Virus record (IMG/VR): IMGVR_UViG_3300032287_003012
Span: 1 to 27,710 of that record
DNA: 27,710 nt
Direction: 5' to 3' (one strand)
Origin: a virus
Shown: one piece after another, positions 15,301 through 22,481 of the stretch
Numbering within the stretch: position 1 is the first letter of the stretch
Layout: each line of letters begins with the position of its first letter
Made by a program: the position numbers and the translations under genes
The notes under the pieces: model-generated
Databases searched by the model: none
Seen by the model: only the letters and a program-made list of their open reading frames with translations
What the model was told of the DNA's origin: nothing

Positions 15301-15521
15301 TCCCCGCCTCCGACCTCTCTGTCCTGCTCCCCTGCGGTCACTATCTGACGCAGGCAGAGCTATTGCGCCTTGCTGCCAGCATCGCAGGCAAGCGCAGCGC
15401 CGGTATCTCGCGGGGACCGCGCCCAGGTACCGGACGGCCCGCAAAGTTGTCACGCTGCCCGAAATGCGGGGACCATTTCGGGGTCGTGGCCATGCGGAAA
15501 CACCGCTGCAAGACAGTTTGA
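15297..15521 (+). CDS. Small zinc-binding protein
   Basis: This 74-residue protein overlaps the upstream gene by ATGA. The C-terminal end holds a C2HC-type site (RCPKCGDHFGVVAMRKHRC) with CxxC, H and C in finger spacing. The middle is basic and glycine-rich (GISRGPRPGTGRPAKLS), suggesting nucleic-acid contact. An N-terminal LLPCGHYLTQAELL adds one more Cys/His pair. Function is unknown. It is probably a small DNA- or RNA-binding accessory. Confidence 0.65.
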   Translation: MIPASDLSVLLPCGHYLTQAELLRLAASIAGKRSAGISRGPRPGTGRPAKLSRCPKCGDHFGVVAMRKHRCKTV

Positions 15522-15540
15522 TTTATTATTGCATGTGCTA

Positions 15541-15592
15541 TTGCGTATCGCTATTGCGCTTTGCTAATATTTAGGAGTGGCAGACAGCCACT
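15541..15592 (+). promoter_or_regulatory. Internal promoter with 5'-end stem-loop
   Basis: TTGCGT (15541-15546), 18-base spacer, TAATAT (15565-15570). GCTATTGCG is repeated at 15537-15545 and 15550-15558 (13-base period). The predicted transcript would begin at AGTGGC-AGACA-GCCACT (15576-15592), a perfect six-pair hairpin directly before the GAGGAG ribosome site of the next gene. Confidence 0.4.
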
Positions 15593-15604
15593 GAGGAGAA
15601 AAAA

Positions 15605-15880
15605 ATGACGACACTGGAACTAAAGCAGGTACAAGGCAGCACGATGACGGAGCTGGTTGATCGGCTTGCTGCCATCGACGCAACAGCCGACCACAACGGG
15701 GGGCTGAAGCTGGACAACCTGCGAGAGCACCACAACATTACGGATGAGATCAAGCGGCGTAAACTCCGTACGCGAATGGAGGCTATGTCCGCAATTAGCG
15801 CCACTATCGGCGACGATGCCCCGCGCCACAGATCCGCCGATCTGGCGTATGGTTCGCGCTGGAATGAGTACCAGCAATGA
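15605..15880 (+). CDS. Hypothetical 91-residue protein
   Basis: The gene starts with a strong ribosome site (GAGGAGAAAAAA-ATG) and ends in an ATGA overlap. The protein is helical and charged: MTELVDRLAAIDATA, then KLDNLREHHNITDEIKRRKL. No cysteine, no membrane segment. It may form a small helical bundle. The strong ribosome site and possible own promoter suggest high expression. No family recognised. Confidence 0.65.
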   Translation: MTTLELKQVQGSTMTELVDRLAAIDATADHNGGLKLDNLREHHNITDEIKRRKLRTRMEAMSAISATIGDDAPRHRSADLAYGSRWNEYQQ

Positions 15881-16230
15881 GCACCGCCCACCTCACGCCC
15901 GAGAGGCGCTCTGAGATTGCACGCAACGCAGCCCTTGCCCGCAAGGGCGGGGGCAATCGCGGCCCTGCGCCCTGCCACTCACCGGACGACCCGACCTGCA
16001 AGCGTTGCCGTGCACGGGCGTCCGAAAAGCGGTGCCGCGCCGCACAAAAAAGTGGGTTGGTGCCTCTCAATTTTCTGCATCTCGACGCGCTCCATGCGCG
16101 ACTGGGCCACGAACGAGCACGCTGGTGCATGGAAAAAACAACCGCAGAACGTGAGTCGCGCCGCGTTACCGTTGCCGGCATTGAGCGGGAGATCCAGTGC
16201 GAGCTGGAATCGCTGGGGTTTGGCGCATGA
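15877..16230 (+). CDS. Hypothetical protein with Cys/His cluster
   Basis: This 117-residue protein begins LTPERRSEIARNAALARKGG, a short basic helix seen at the start of several small phage and bacterial proteins. A cysteine group follows (APCHSPDDPTCKRCRA) that could bind zinc. The C-terminal half is a charged helix (HARLGHERARWCMEKTTAER). ATGA overlaps join it to both neighbours. DNA binding is plausible from composition, with nothing more specific visible. Confidence 0.6.
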   Translation: MSTAHLTPERRSEIARNAALARKGGGNRGPAPCHSPDDPTCKRCRARASEKRCRAAQKSGLVPLNFLHLDALHARLGHERARWCMEKTTAERESRRVTVAGIEREIQCELESLGFGA

Positions 16231-16322
16231 GAGCCGCGCTGATGGCCGTCTTGGCCGTGCTGGTGGGTCTGGCAGTGGCGTCGATACCGCTACTGCCCAT
16301 GCTGTTCTGCGGTGCCGAATGA
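16227..16322 (+). CDS. 31-residue single-span membrane peptide
   Basis: The frame encodes MRAALMAVLAVLVGLAVASI, then PLLPMLFCGAE. It is joined by ATGA overlaps on both sides, which is how real gene junctions in this genome look. Nearly the whole chain is a hydrophobic helix with one N-terminal arginine. A similar peptide (start MRSAL, end GSE) is encoded at 24177. Possible roles are host membrane modification or superinfection control. Confidence 0.5.
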   Translation: MRAALMAVLAVLVGLAVASIPLLPMLFCGAE

Positions 16323-16507
16323 CGCCGACTGAGGCCCGCCGCGCTTGGTACCGTGGCATCGTGCGCGAATTCGGCAAACGCGGAGCCGTGGCGCACTGGC
16401 ACGAAAATCGTCACGACTTGCTGACAGGGACTCCCGAGCTGGAGTCCCTGTATCGGCAGTATCTGGCGGCAATTCAAGCGGCCCGATTAGCGTTTGCCGG
16501 GGCTTAA
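16319..16507 (+). CDS. Hypothetical 62-residue protein, end of the rightward block
   Basis: It begins at an ATG that overlaps the stop of the membrane peptide (ATGA) and runs MTPTEARRAWYRGIVREFGK, then AVAHWHENRHDLLTGTPELE and LYRQYLAAIQAARLAF. It is helical, rich in Arg and Trp, without cysteines. The last codons lie inside a terminator-like hairpin. No family recognised. Confidence 0.55.
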   Translation: MTPTEARRAWYRGIVREFGKRGAVAHWHENRHDLLTGTPELESLYRQYLAAIQAARLAFAGA

Positions 16508-16517
16508 CGGCTCCGGC
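16496..16517 (+). terminator. Terminator-like hairpin at the end of the rightward block
   Basis: GCCGGGGC and GCTCCGGC pair (one G-U) around TTAACG, followed on the + strand by TTGTTC. The T-run is weak. It lies between the convergent rightward and leftward operons, where a stop for both is expected. Confidence 0.4.
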
Positions 16518-16547
16518 TTGTTCAGTTCGCTCATGTTCGTCTCCATT

Positions 16548-16754
16548 TCAAAACTCCAGCACTTCCTGCGAAAGGCGCTTTGCCGCGATCTCGCACGCCG
16601 CCTCGTCGTTCGGCCAGCCCGGACACCCACGGCAGTACCAGCAGCCGCAACCAGGCCACGGTATCGCAGGTTTACCGCCCATGCCGCAAATCTCCAGATC
16701 CTCCGCGAGAGCCTGCCGCAGCCCGCGTTCCTCCGGGTGCCCCGCCAGCAGCAA
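16548..16754 (-). CDS. Cysteine-rich small protein, last gene of the early operon (start uncertain)
   Basis: The frame ends IAAKRLSQEVLEF and contains PGCGCWYCRGCPGWP, five closely spaced cysteines likely to bind zinc. A TTG at 16754 gives 68 residues. An ATG at 16682, nine bases after GGAG and overlapping the upstream stop by 11 bases, gives 44. The stretch before that ATG (HPEERGLRQALAEDLE) looks more like real coding sequence than the competing frame of the upstream gene, so the longer form or a frame change remains possible. Function unknown. Confidence 0.5.
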   Translation of the reverse strand: MLLAGHPEERGLRQALAEDLEICGMGGKPAIPWPGCGCWYCRGCPGWPNDEAACEIAAKRLSQEVLEF

Positions 16755-17160
16755 GGTCGCGGCGTGCTGTTTGCGCGTCCCTGCACCGCTGAAGTTCCGC
16801 GCTCACTGGCCAAAGTCGATAGTTGCCGTTGGGCTGGCTTGTGGCCCTCCATACCGCCTCGGAAATTAGGGCCGGTGTGGCAGTGAGGATAAATCGGGCG
16901 TATGTCAGCCTGCTGTCATTAAGCGCCACCCATTGGAAGTAAAAGTCATCGCTGACAACATCCCACCACTGCTCATCCGTCAGCCGCCCCATCAACTCGT
17001 CCGCGTCGTCGCGAACATGGAATGGGTCGAATTCACCCAAGCAGGCCGGAAGCCCCTCGCAATCAAGCCAGCATTCCCGCCCGCAGGAGTCCGCCCCCCA
17101 CGTCCATCCCATGACCTTCATGGCCAGCTCTATCGTTTTCTGTTCGTTCGTCACTTCCAT
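16672..17160 (-). CDS. Possible phage ABA-sandwich-domain protein
   Basis: This 162-residue protein opens MEVTNEQKTIELAMKVMGWT. That and a later YARFILTATPALISEAVWRA resemble small phage proteins with the Phage_ABA_S domain, which usually begin with an AxKVMGW motif and end in a predicted helix with AICxAAL. Roles of this family are unknown. The last about 45 residues after WPVSAEL become Gly/Ala/Arg-rich and look out of frame, see findings. It overlaps the upstream gene by ten bases. Confidence 0.55.
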   Translation of the reverse strand: MEVTNEQKTIELAMKVMGWTWGADSCGRECWLDCEGLPACLGEFDPFHVRDDADELMGRLTDEQWWDVVSDDFYFQWVALNDSRLTYARFILTATPALISEAVWRATSQPNGNYRLWPVSAELQRCRDAQTARRDLAAGGAPGGTRAAAGSRGGSGDLRHGR

Positions 17161-17348
17161 GTCATCCCCGTCCTTTTCTCCAACGCTTCGAGTTCGTCCA
17201 ACCTCTTCAGCCGCCGGAACGTGTAGCCCGCCGTTCGGATGTGCGCCGGTCCATACTGGTTTAGATTGGCCGCATAGATCCGCGCATACCGAAGGTTCGC
17301 CGCGTCGTGCGTCTCGGTCGCCTGCTGGATTGTCGTGGCAGGTTTCAT
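17151..17348 (-). CDS. Hypothetical 65-residue helical protein
   Basis: It begins MKPATTIQQATETHDAANLR and ends LKRLDELEALEKRTGMTWK. Helical and basic, without cysteines or membrane segments. It follows the primase-helicase gene by 46 bases and overlaps the next gene. It belongs to the leftward early operon. No family recognised. Confidence 0.6.
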   Translation of the reverse strand: MKPATTIQQATETHDAANLRYARIYAANLNQYGPAHIRTAGYTFRRLKRLDELEALEKRTGMTWK

Positions 17349-17394
17349 TTCATCCTCGGATCTCGCCGGGCGTCATCTGCTGTTCTCATCGTCG

Positions 17395-19143
17395 TCATTC
17401 TGCCCTCTGGTCAAACCTTGTTATCGTCTTCATGTGCCAAAGCTCATCGGCAGTTCCCGCGGCCCCGTACCGATTTTTCGCCAGCTTCAACCAGCTACGA
17501 ATCGGCCCGGTCGCCATTCGTTGCGGGTCTTGTTTTGCCTGTGCAAAATCATCGGAGTCGTAGTACAGCAACATGATTCCAGCCGCGTCCTCTTCGATTG
17601 CGCCAGAACCACGAAGATCGGACATCTCCAGCTCCATCCGCTTATCAGCCGCGCTGTTTCGACTCACCTGAGACACAAGTATCAAAGGAACATTTAACTC
17701 GACGGCGATTTCCTTTGTGGCCCGAGAGATAGCCGTGAACTTCTCATAGTCGCCACGTATGCGGCCCGTTGCGCCCATCAGTTGCATGTGATCGACAATC
17801 ACAAGTCCGATACCTGCGCGGTCCTTCATGCGCTTTGACTCCTCCACCAGAAACTCAGGCGTTACCCCTGTTTTTGTCGTGACGTGAAACGGAATGCGGG
17901 AAAATTTATCGGTTGCTTTGCGGAGCGCAGATTCAATCTGCCGCACTTCGTCGTGCTCCGGGCGAAACTTGCGAAGCCATGCGTATCTGGTCAGGTCCAC
18001 TCCCGCCTCTATCCCCGCCATGCGCTGGAATGCGTCCCGGTGCCCCATCTCCATCGAAAACAGTAACGGCGGCACCCGGTTGGTAATCGCGGTACCGGCA
18101 AACTGAAGAGCCAGCGATGTTTTCCCCTGCCCGGTGCGTGCGCCGATCACATACACCTCACCTGGCCGCAATCCCTTTAGCCGTTCGGTCAGCGACGGGA
18201 ATGGCGTCGGGATACCCTCGACCTCAACTGATTTCCAGAACGCATCGAATCCGCCGGCCTCCCGGATGGCCTGAGTGAACGTTCGCATGTACTTGTCGTT
18301 GACGTGGGGGATTTCGCTGTTGAACGCCCATTCAGGCGTCCATTCCTCCGCGTCTCGCCAAAGCTGCCGCAGGTCCGATCCGGTCTTCCCTGATGCCAGA
18401 AAATCGGATACATCACCCTTCAGCGGCAGATCCGGCATCTCGACAATCTTCACAGATGCCGCCACTGTCGCTAGCAGCCCCGCCACAGCCTCAGCGTGCT
18501 TCCTCCCTGCCTCGTCGTTGTCGGGGAAGATTGCGACGTGTTTAGCGGCGAAATGCGGGACCAGTTCCGGGTGGAAGTTTCCGGCACCGCCGTTGTTGCA
18601 GGTCGCCACCCATCCGGCGCGTATCAGATTTAGGCAATCCTTCTCGCCTTCGCAAATGCCGACAACGTTAGCCTCCAGCATTTCCGGCAGGCGAAACGGC
18701 AGTGAAGTGACATTGCCAAGTCCCCATTTCCACTTCCCGCCCGGTTCCGGCCTGCGTTGCAGGAAACGCTTGCGCCCGTCAGCCCCCGGAGTTTTCCTCA
18801 CCACCTGATAAACCAAATTCCCATCGGCATCACGGTAATCGTAAGTCGCCACGATCTCCCTGTCCTGCCAATCGTCTTTCGGTCGCCCTACGATTTCGTA
18901 GACAGTAGCCTTCGCCGCTACAAAGTCGCACGCGGAAAGCTCCATCTCCAAACTAAACACGTCCCAGCCCCGGTTGCACTGCGAATGGCAGTATGATCTT
19001 CCGGTTTCAGGTTCCAGCGAAAAGTTGAGATCCTTGCCATCATGCACGGGACACGGCCCGCGTACATCGCCCTGAATTTTCCGCAGCCCCGGCACCCGAA
19101 CCCGGTAGTATTGGGCGATTTCAGTTTCAGTAAGTTCGATCAC
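17395..19143 (-). CDS. Replicative primase-helicase (zinc finger, TOPRIM and DnaB-type ATPase)
   Basis: This is 582 residues from the GTG at 19143, which overlaps the upstream TGA. An ATG at 19218 would add 25 residues that lie wholly inside the upstream gene and look non-native. Domains in order: a CHC2-type zinc site (C31, H34, C52, C56), TOPRIM with the acidic residue in VVGICEGEKD (about 165) and PDND (about 207-210), then a RecA-like helicase core with Walker A GARTGQGKTS (about 334-343), the Walker B-like VIVDHMQLMG and DLRGSGAIEEDAAGIMLL. This is the fused T7 gp4 / DnaG-DnaB layout. It would prime and unwind at the phage fork and be loaded by the neighbouring organiser. Confidence 0.92.
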   Translation of the reverse strand: MIELTETEIAQYYRVRVPGLRKIQGDVRGPCPVHDGKDLNFSLEPETGRSYCHSQCNRGWDVFSLEMELSACDFVAAKATVYEIVGRPKDDWQDREIVATYDYRDADGNLVYQVVRKTPGADGRKRFLQRRPEPGGKWKWGLGNVTSLPFRLPEMLEANVVGICEGEKDCLNLIRAGWVATCNNGGAGNFHPELVPHFAAKHVAIFPDNDEAGRKHAEAVAGLLATVAASVKIVEMPDLPLKGDVSDFLASGKTGSDLRQLWRDAEEWTPEWAFNSEIPHVNDKYMRTFTQAIREAGGFDAFWKSVEVEGIPTPFPSLTERLKGLRPGEVYVIGARTGQGKTSLALQFAGTAITNRVPPLLFSMEMGHRDAFQRMAGIEAGVDLTRYAWLRKFRPEHDEVRQIESALRKATDKFSRIPFHVTTKTGVTPEFLVEESKRMKDRAGIGLVIVDHMQLMGATGRIRGDYEKFTAISRATKEIAVELNVPLILVSQVSRNSAADKRMELEMSDLRGSGAIEEDAAGIMLLYYDSDDFAQAKQDPQRMATGPIRSWLKLAKNRYGAAGTADELWHMKTITRFDQRAE

Positions 19144-19910
19144 CGGATGAAATCCCCTTTCTTGAAATTCCTGATAATCGCGTCTGGATGTGGGCGTCCG
19201 CCAAGTTGCCCCGGCCATAGCTCAACGCCCTGCGTTGCAAAAAGCCCCTGATCTGGCGCGTCTTCCCATCTCGCCCCATTGATCCACGTTGCCGCGTGAA
19301 TCGGTCGCTCCATCGCTGCGATACGTGCGGACTGCGTTTTTACCCCTGCGACCACCTTTTGGCGATCTTCCGGCTTAACCTTCCGCGCTGCCACCATCGC
19401 CGCTTTCCGGTTTCGCGCTACAGGCCACAACGGCCAGAACTCTTTGCCGAACCACGCATCTGATGCAGCCACGGCAGTGGAGCGTTTTTCGCTCGATGCC
19501 GAAGAGGGTTTAAGGTTTTTCTGTTCTGTATCTGTATCTGTATCTGTATCTGGTGGCGTTACCGCAACAGTTTCACGCCGTTCCTGTAACGTTTCACGCC
19601 GTTCCCGATGCTTTCTGACGCGCTCTGTAGAAGAATCTGAAACGTACTGGCGTTTATCCCAATTCGTTACACGCCATGTTTCACTGATAAAGCCCTTCGC
19701 CAAAAACAGCGCCTTCGTTTCTGCCAGTTCATCCGGCGAAATCCGCAAAGCCCAAAGCAATTCCGTTTCATGGAACGTTGCATTACCGTTACCAGAACGC
19801 AAACAGAACAGCATAACTAAACGGCGCTGCATGTGTTCTGGCATCGACTGAACCTTGGGATCAGTAGCAAACTCGGCGTATAAGCGGAACCACCCGTAAG
19901 CCTTGGTCAT
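19140..19910 (-). CDS. Replisome organiser / helicase-loader-like protein
   Basis: This 256-residue protein lies directly before the primase-helicase. The N-terminal winged-helix-like domain (YGWFRLYAEFATDPKVQSMP, then ELLWALRISPDELAETKALF) is the pattern of phage replisome organisers. A linker contains two ERRET repeats and a DTDTDTDTE stretch encoded by a six-base microsatellite. The C-terminal domain (WPLWPVARNRKAAMVAARKV, then HAATWINGARWED) is the module that I associate with DnaC-like or helicase-binding ends in many prophages. It probably brings the helicase to origin DNA. Coupled to the primase-helicase gene by a GTGA overlap. Confidence 0.7.
   Translation of the reverse strand: MTKAYGWFRLYAEFATDPKVQSMPEHMQRRLVMLFCLRSGNGNATFHETELLWALRISPDELAETKALFLAKGFISETWRVTNWDKRQYVSDSSTERVRKHRERRETLQERRETVAVTPPDTDTDTDTEQKNLKPSSASSEKRSTAVAASDAWFGKEFWPLWPVARNRKAAMVAARKVKPEDRQKVVAGVKTQSARIAAMERPIHAATWINGARWEDAPDQGLFATQGVELWPGQLGGRPHPDAIIRNFKKGDFIR
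19526..19549 (-). repeat. Four tandem copies of a six-base unit in the organiser linker
   Basis: CTGTAT occurs four times in a row (on the coding strand ATACAG), encoding alternating Asp-Thr. Length change would be in frame and would tune the linker. Nearby, GTTTCACGCCGTTCC repeats at 19570 and 19591 and encodes the two ERRET units. Confidence 0.85.
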
Positions 19911-20476
19911 CAGCAGCCAAACCTTTCAGAGCGGGACTGATACACGGCGTCCTGATACAGCGCGGAGAACTCATCACCAGCCCCGTAGCATGGCGCAGCG
20001 TAGAAACGTCCTTCGCGTGCGGCCTTGCTCCACCAGTGGATATCCAGACTGTATGTCAGCCCGTCATCGAATCCGCCAGATACCCCACGGTACGCCTTGA
20101 AGTCTGGAGGGCCAACCAAAAACAAAACATCGACCTTGCCGTTAAGTCCGAACCGCTTTGACTTGTCCTCAATCTGGAGAATGCCGTCCGATGGCTTAAC
20201 CTCACAGAACCATTTGAAATCTGGGAGGTAGAAGTCTGGCAGGTAAAGTTGGCCGTTCGGCAACATCAAGCCTTCAGGTTCATACTCGAATCGAATAGGT
20301 AGCGCGTCATAAAATACTCCCCACCTCGCCTCGGTTCGGCTGCGGAAAGTATAACCCTTGTAGCGCGTCGGAATTGCCGTGATGCGCTGCGTTGGGTCAA
20401 ACGCTTCGGACCTTCGCAGAATTTCTTCCGGGTCCATGCCGTTATCAGGTGCCGGGGCACCGTCGAAAGTTTCCAT
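19910..20476 (-). CDS. PD-(D/E)XK nuclease-like phage protein
   Basis: This 188-residue protein shows the nuclease pattern clearly. E49 lies in YTFRSRTEARWGVFYDAL, followed by the acidic position in LYLPDFYLPDF (D81 or D86) and WFCEVKPSD (E92, K94). Family knowledge: such phage enzymes act on branched or recombining DNA, or degrade host DNA. It lies between the recombination genes and the replication genes and shares one base with the organiser gene. An AGAGGA Shine-Dalgarno supports the ATG at 20476. An exact substrate cannot be assigned. Confidence 0.75.
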   Translation of the reverse strand: METFDGAPAPDNGMDPEEILRRSEAFDPTQRITAIPTRYKGYTFRSRTEARWGVFYDALPIRFEYEPEGLMLPNGQLYLPDFYLPDFKWFCEVKPSDGILQIEDKSKRFGLNGKVDVLFLVGPPDFKAYRGVSGGFDDGLTYSLDIHWWSKAAREGRFYAAPCYGAGDEFSALYQDAVYQSRSERFGC

Positions 20477-20590
20477 TGTTCTTGTCCTCTTGCCCTAAAT
20501 TCGGAAGGATGGCCCGGACGGTGAGGGACAAGACCCACCGCCCGGTTGTATGCCAAAATCCGCGTCGGGGATCAATCCGACACTACTATT

Positions 20591-20968
20591 CTACCACTCT
20601 TTCGGGGTGCGGGTGGCGGCGCTTCCGACGCCTGAGGAGCCGTAGCCGGCACTCGCCGATCCCGCTCCCCCGAAACTTGCAATGTCGAATCCCTCTGCGG
20701 GGATTAACTGGTACTCAAACAGCCCGTTGCTTATGTACCGCCGATTCACAGTGTGCGCCCCGAAGCGGTCTTTCCGCAAGTGCCTGAATTGCGCTGTGAT
20801 CGAGTTGGAGGAGTCGCCGGGGAGCATCCGCTCAAGTTCGGAAATGGTGTACCAACGCTGATCTGCCATCGCTGCGAACACCCGGCGGCACTGCCCGGTC
20901 AGCCGCGCCTGGTCCCGGTCGGCGTCGTAGGCTGGTCCGTCGAACAGCAGTTCCATTTGTCCCGTCAT
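20591..20968 (-). CDS. Winged-helix DNA-binding protein
   Basis: This 125-residue protein has a helix-turn-helix core (RVFAAMADQRWYTISELERM, then SSNSITAQFRHLRKDRFG) followed by a wing (NRRYISNGLFEYQLIP). Such domains occur in phage early operons as small regulators or replication accessories. The C-terminus is a Gly/Ser/Ala tail without clear structure. It overlaps the upstream gene by ATGA. A gap of about 110 bases separates it from the nuclease gene. Confidence 0.65.
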   Translation of the reverse strand: MTGQMELLFDGPAYDADRDQARLTGQCRRVFAAMADQRWYTISELERMLPGDSSNSITAQFRHLRKDRFGAHTVNRRYISNGLFEYQLIPAEGFDIASFGGAGSASAGYGSSGVGSAATRTPKEW

Positions 20969-21450
20969 CGCGCCTCCGGCACGCCGCTCACTTTCTTCCG
21001 CCTGCCCCGCGCCGCTTCCCGTTTTTCAGGCGACAGCGTTTTCATGTACGCACGCTGGTAAGCGTTGCGGATCTGTTTCCGGCAGTCAGCGGAGCAGGCG
21101 TGATGCGATGGCCCGGTCTTGGTAAATGGCTGCTTACAGTGCAGGCAGGGCGCTTGGCCGTACTCGCGTTCACCGCAGGTCATTTCTGCGATAGGGTCCG
21201 GGTTCACTGGCGCGACCTTCCCACGCTCCTGAGTGATGCGCCCAATGGCCCGAAGTCGCTCGACAGACGGCCTGTGGATGTCCGGTGGGGCTTCCCTGTC
21301 AGCGACGTGGATAACGCGGACTGGAGCCATTCCGTAATGATCCCAGTTGCGCCATGTTGGGTTGAGTTCCGCGTGTTTTGCATCGACCCGCGCCCGCATG
21401 TCTGGCGGCATCATCGCCCGTAATTCGTTGATTCTCTTTCGTGCGTTCAC
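20965..21450 (-). CDS. Zinc-finger protein of the early operon
   Basis: This 161-residue protein has a zinc site PCLHCKQPFTKTGPSHHACS followed by ADC, i.e. CxxC...CxxxC, embedded in a basic C-terminal half (RKQIRNAYQRAYMKTLSPEK, then ARGRRKK). The site resembles FCS or ParB-adjacent knuckles and HNH-like treble clefs, but no catalytic HNH residues are seen. The N-terminal region is helical (RKRINELRAMMPPDMRARVD). It probably binds DNA or RNA. Confidence 0.6.
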   Translation of the reverse strand: MNARKRINELRAMMPPDMRARVDAKHAELNPTWRNWDHYGMAPVRVIHVADREAPPDIHRPSVERLRAIGRITQERGKVAPVNPDPIAEMTCGEREYGQAPCLHCKQPFTKTGPSHHACSADCRKQIRNAYQRAYMKTLSPEKREAARGRRKKVSGVPEAR

Positions 21451-21668
21451 TTCGCCGCCCTCTTTGCTTTCGCTTTAGCCTTCGCTTTCGCTTCCGATGC
21501 AGCCTTGCCACGAGCCGCACACTCGGGCAGTTTCGCCGCCCAGCTACCCTTCATAAACTCCACGCCGCAACCGCAGGCGCACGGGGCCACTTTCGGCCAT
21601 GCGCCGCCAAAGTTCAGGGCTGGCTTTCGTTCGCCCATCGGGTAAAATTGAGAGTCATTCCGCATCAT
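21447..21668 (-). CDS. Small Cys-rich protein with Lys-Ala tail
   Basis: This is 73 residues from the ATG at 21668 (ATGA overlap). A longer frame upstream belongs to a neighbouring gene's shadow. A cysteine cluster (KVAPCACGCGVEFMKG) is followed by a tail of alternating Ala and Lys (SEAKAKAKAKAKRAAK) like a histone-tail peptide, encoded by a GCGAAA-type repeat. Zinc binding plus a basic tail suggests nucleic-acid contact. Confidence 0.6.
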   Translation of the reverse strand: MMRNDSQFYPMGERKPALNFGGAWPKVAPCACGCGVEFMKGSWAAKLPECAARGKAASEAKAKAKAKAKRAAK

Positions 21669-21907
21669 CGCACCCACCCGAATACCACCAGCACAAACAC
21701 GCCCGCCAGCGCAGTAAGTGCCAGCGCAGAGACGTGCTTCCAATGCCGCGCCTCGTTCCGGTACCGCGCCCGTTCCTGCGCCAGTTCTACCGCCAAGTCT
21801 TCGCCCTCCATAACTTCCCGCGTCAGCCGGTCGTTGGCAATTTCCGTCACGAGGCACATCTCGCACCCTGCGTCAATTCCACATTCCTTTACCCAGTTCG
21901 ATATCAT
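21665..21907 (-). CDS. Small protein with C-terminal membrane segment
   Basis: This is 80 residues from the ATG at 21907, which overlaps the RusA stop. It has an N-terminal cysteine group (ECGIDAGCEMC), a long charged helix (VMEGEDLAVELAQERARYRN) and a final hydrophobic helix (ALALTALAGVFVLVVFGW). The C-tail anchor would place the coiled part in the cytoplasm. No family recognised. Confidence 0.6.
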   Translation of the reverse strand: MISNWVKECGIDAGCEMCLVTEIANDRLTREVMEGEDLAVELAQERARYRNEARHWKHVSALALTALAGVFVLVVFGWVR

Positions 21908-22302
21908 GCCATCCACCTTTCCACTCTGATTACCGCCCCGGCAGGCACCGGCGAATATTGCGTTGCGTAGTGTTTCCGCGCCTGAACCGAACATATGCGC
22001 GAGTCATCCTCGAACACGCCGGCGTCTGTCAGCGCGTCGAACGTGGACCGGAGGAGCTTGTCGATGTCCGGTTTCACCGAATGCGCCGGCCGTCGCTTGC
22101 CCGTTTTCGGGTGAACAAAGTAGAAGTCCACCTCGATTTCAACCGGCCCAGCAAACCCGCGCCCGACCAGAACCTCAATCGCGGCCCACTTGACGGCCTC
22201 GCGCCACGGCTTCACCTTTTTCGATGACTCGATCATCACCCCGCGCCCGACATGGCGTTTTGACCCTTGCGGTGCGGGAACTCCGTAGACCGTAATCGTC
22301 AT
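21904..22302 (-). CDS. rusA: RusA-type Holliday junction resolvase
   Basis: This is 132 residues from the ATG at 22302 (ATGA overlap). The RusA signature is clear: PAPQGSKRHVG near the N-terminus, then KPDIDKLLRSTFDALTDAGV and EDDSRI, with the conserved aspartates at about 79, 81 and 99-100. RusA dimers cut four-way junctions. With Bet in the same operon it would resolve recombination and packaging intermediates. A start at 22350 would add 16 residues from the preceding gene and is less likely. Confidence 0.9.
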   Translation of the reverse strand: MTITVYGVPAPQGSKRHVGRGVMIESSKKVKPWREAVKWAAIEVLVGRGFAGPVEIEVDFYFVHPKTGKRRPAHSVKPDIDKLLRSTFDALTDAGVFEDDSRICSVQARKHYATQYSPVPAGAVIRVERWMA

Positions 22303-22481
22303 CGGATTACCGCCGCGTTGTCGATGGCCTTTTGAATCCCTGCTTTGCACTCCGCATATCGTTGCGACATCGGCGCAAATGGGTTATCTTTCTGCGCTTC
22401 CGGTCGCCGCGATGCCAGTTCGTTCAGCGTGGTCATGGCGTCGGCCAGATACTCGCGCAACTTGTCGTCTAACGTGAACAT
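22299..22481 (-). CDS. Hypothetical 60-residue protein between bet and rusA
   Basis: It starts at an ATG that shares its A with the Bet TAA and ends in the ATGA of rusA. Helical and soluble: MFTLDDKLREYLADAMTTLN, then MSQRYAECKAGIQKAIDNAA. It could be an accessory to either neighbour. No family recognised. Confidence 0.6.
   Translation of the reverse strand: MFTLDDKLREYLADAMTTLNELASRRPEAQKDNPFAPMSQRYAECKAGIQKAIDNAAVIR

Noticed and set aside
16487-16534. 15-codon leftward frame MSELNKPEPLSPGKR
   Set aside because: A GGAGA site precedes the ATG, but the frame is very short, overlaps a convergent gene and contains the terminator hairpin. Evidence is too thin to call a gene.
19144-19218. Extended N-terminus of the primase-helicase from an ATG at 19218
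   Set aside because: The extra 25 residues lie wholly within the upstream gene and lack family similarity. GTG at 19143 with a GTGA overlap fits better.
20477-20590. Possible gene or terminator between the winged-helix and nuclease genes
   Set aside because: About 110 bases with no convincing frame, hairpin or promoter. Only the AGAGGA ribosome site of the nuclease gene is clear.
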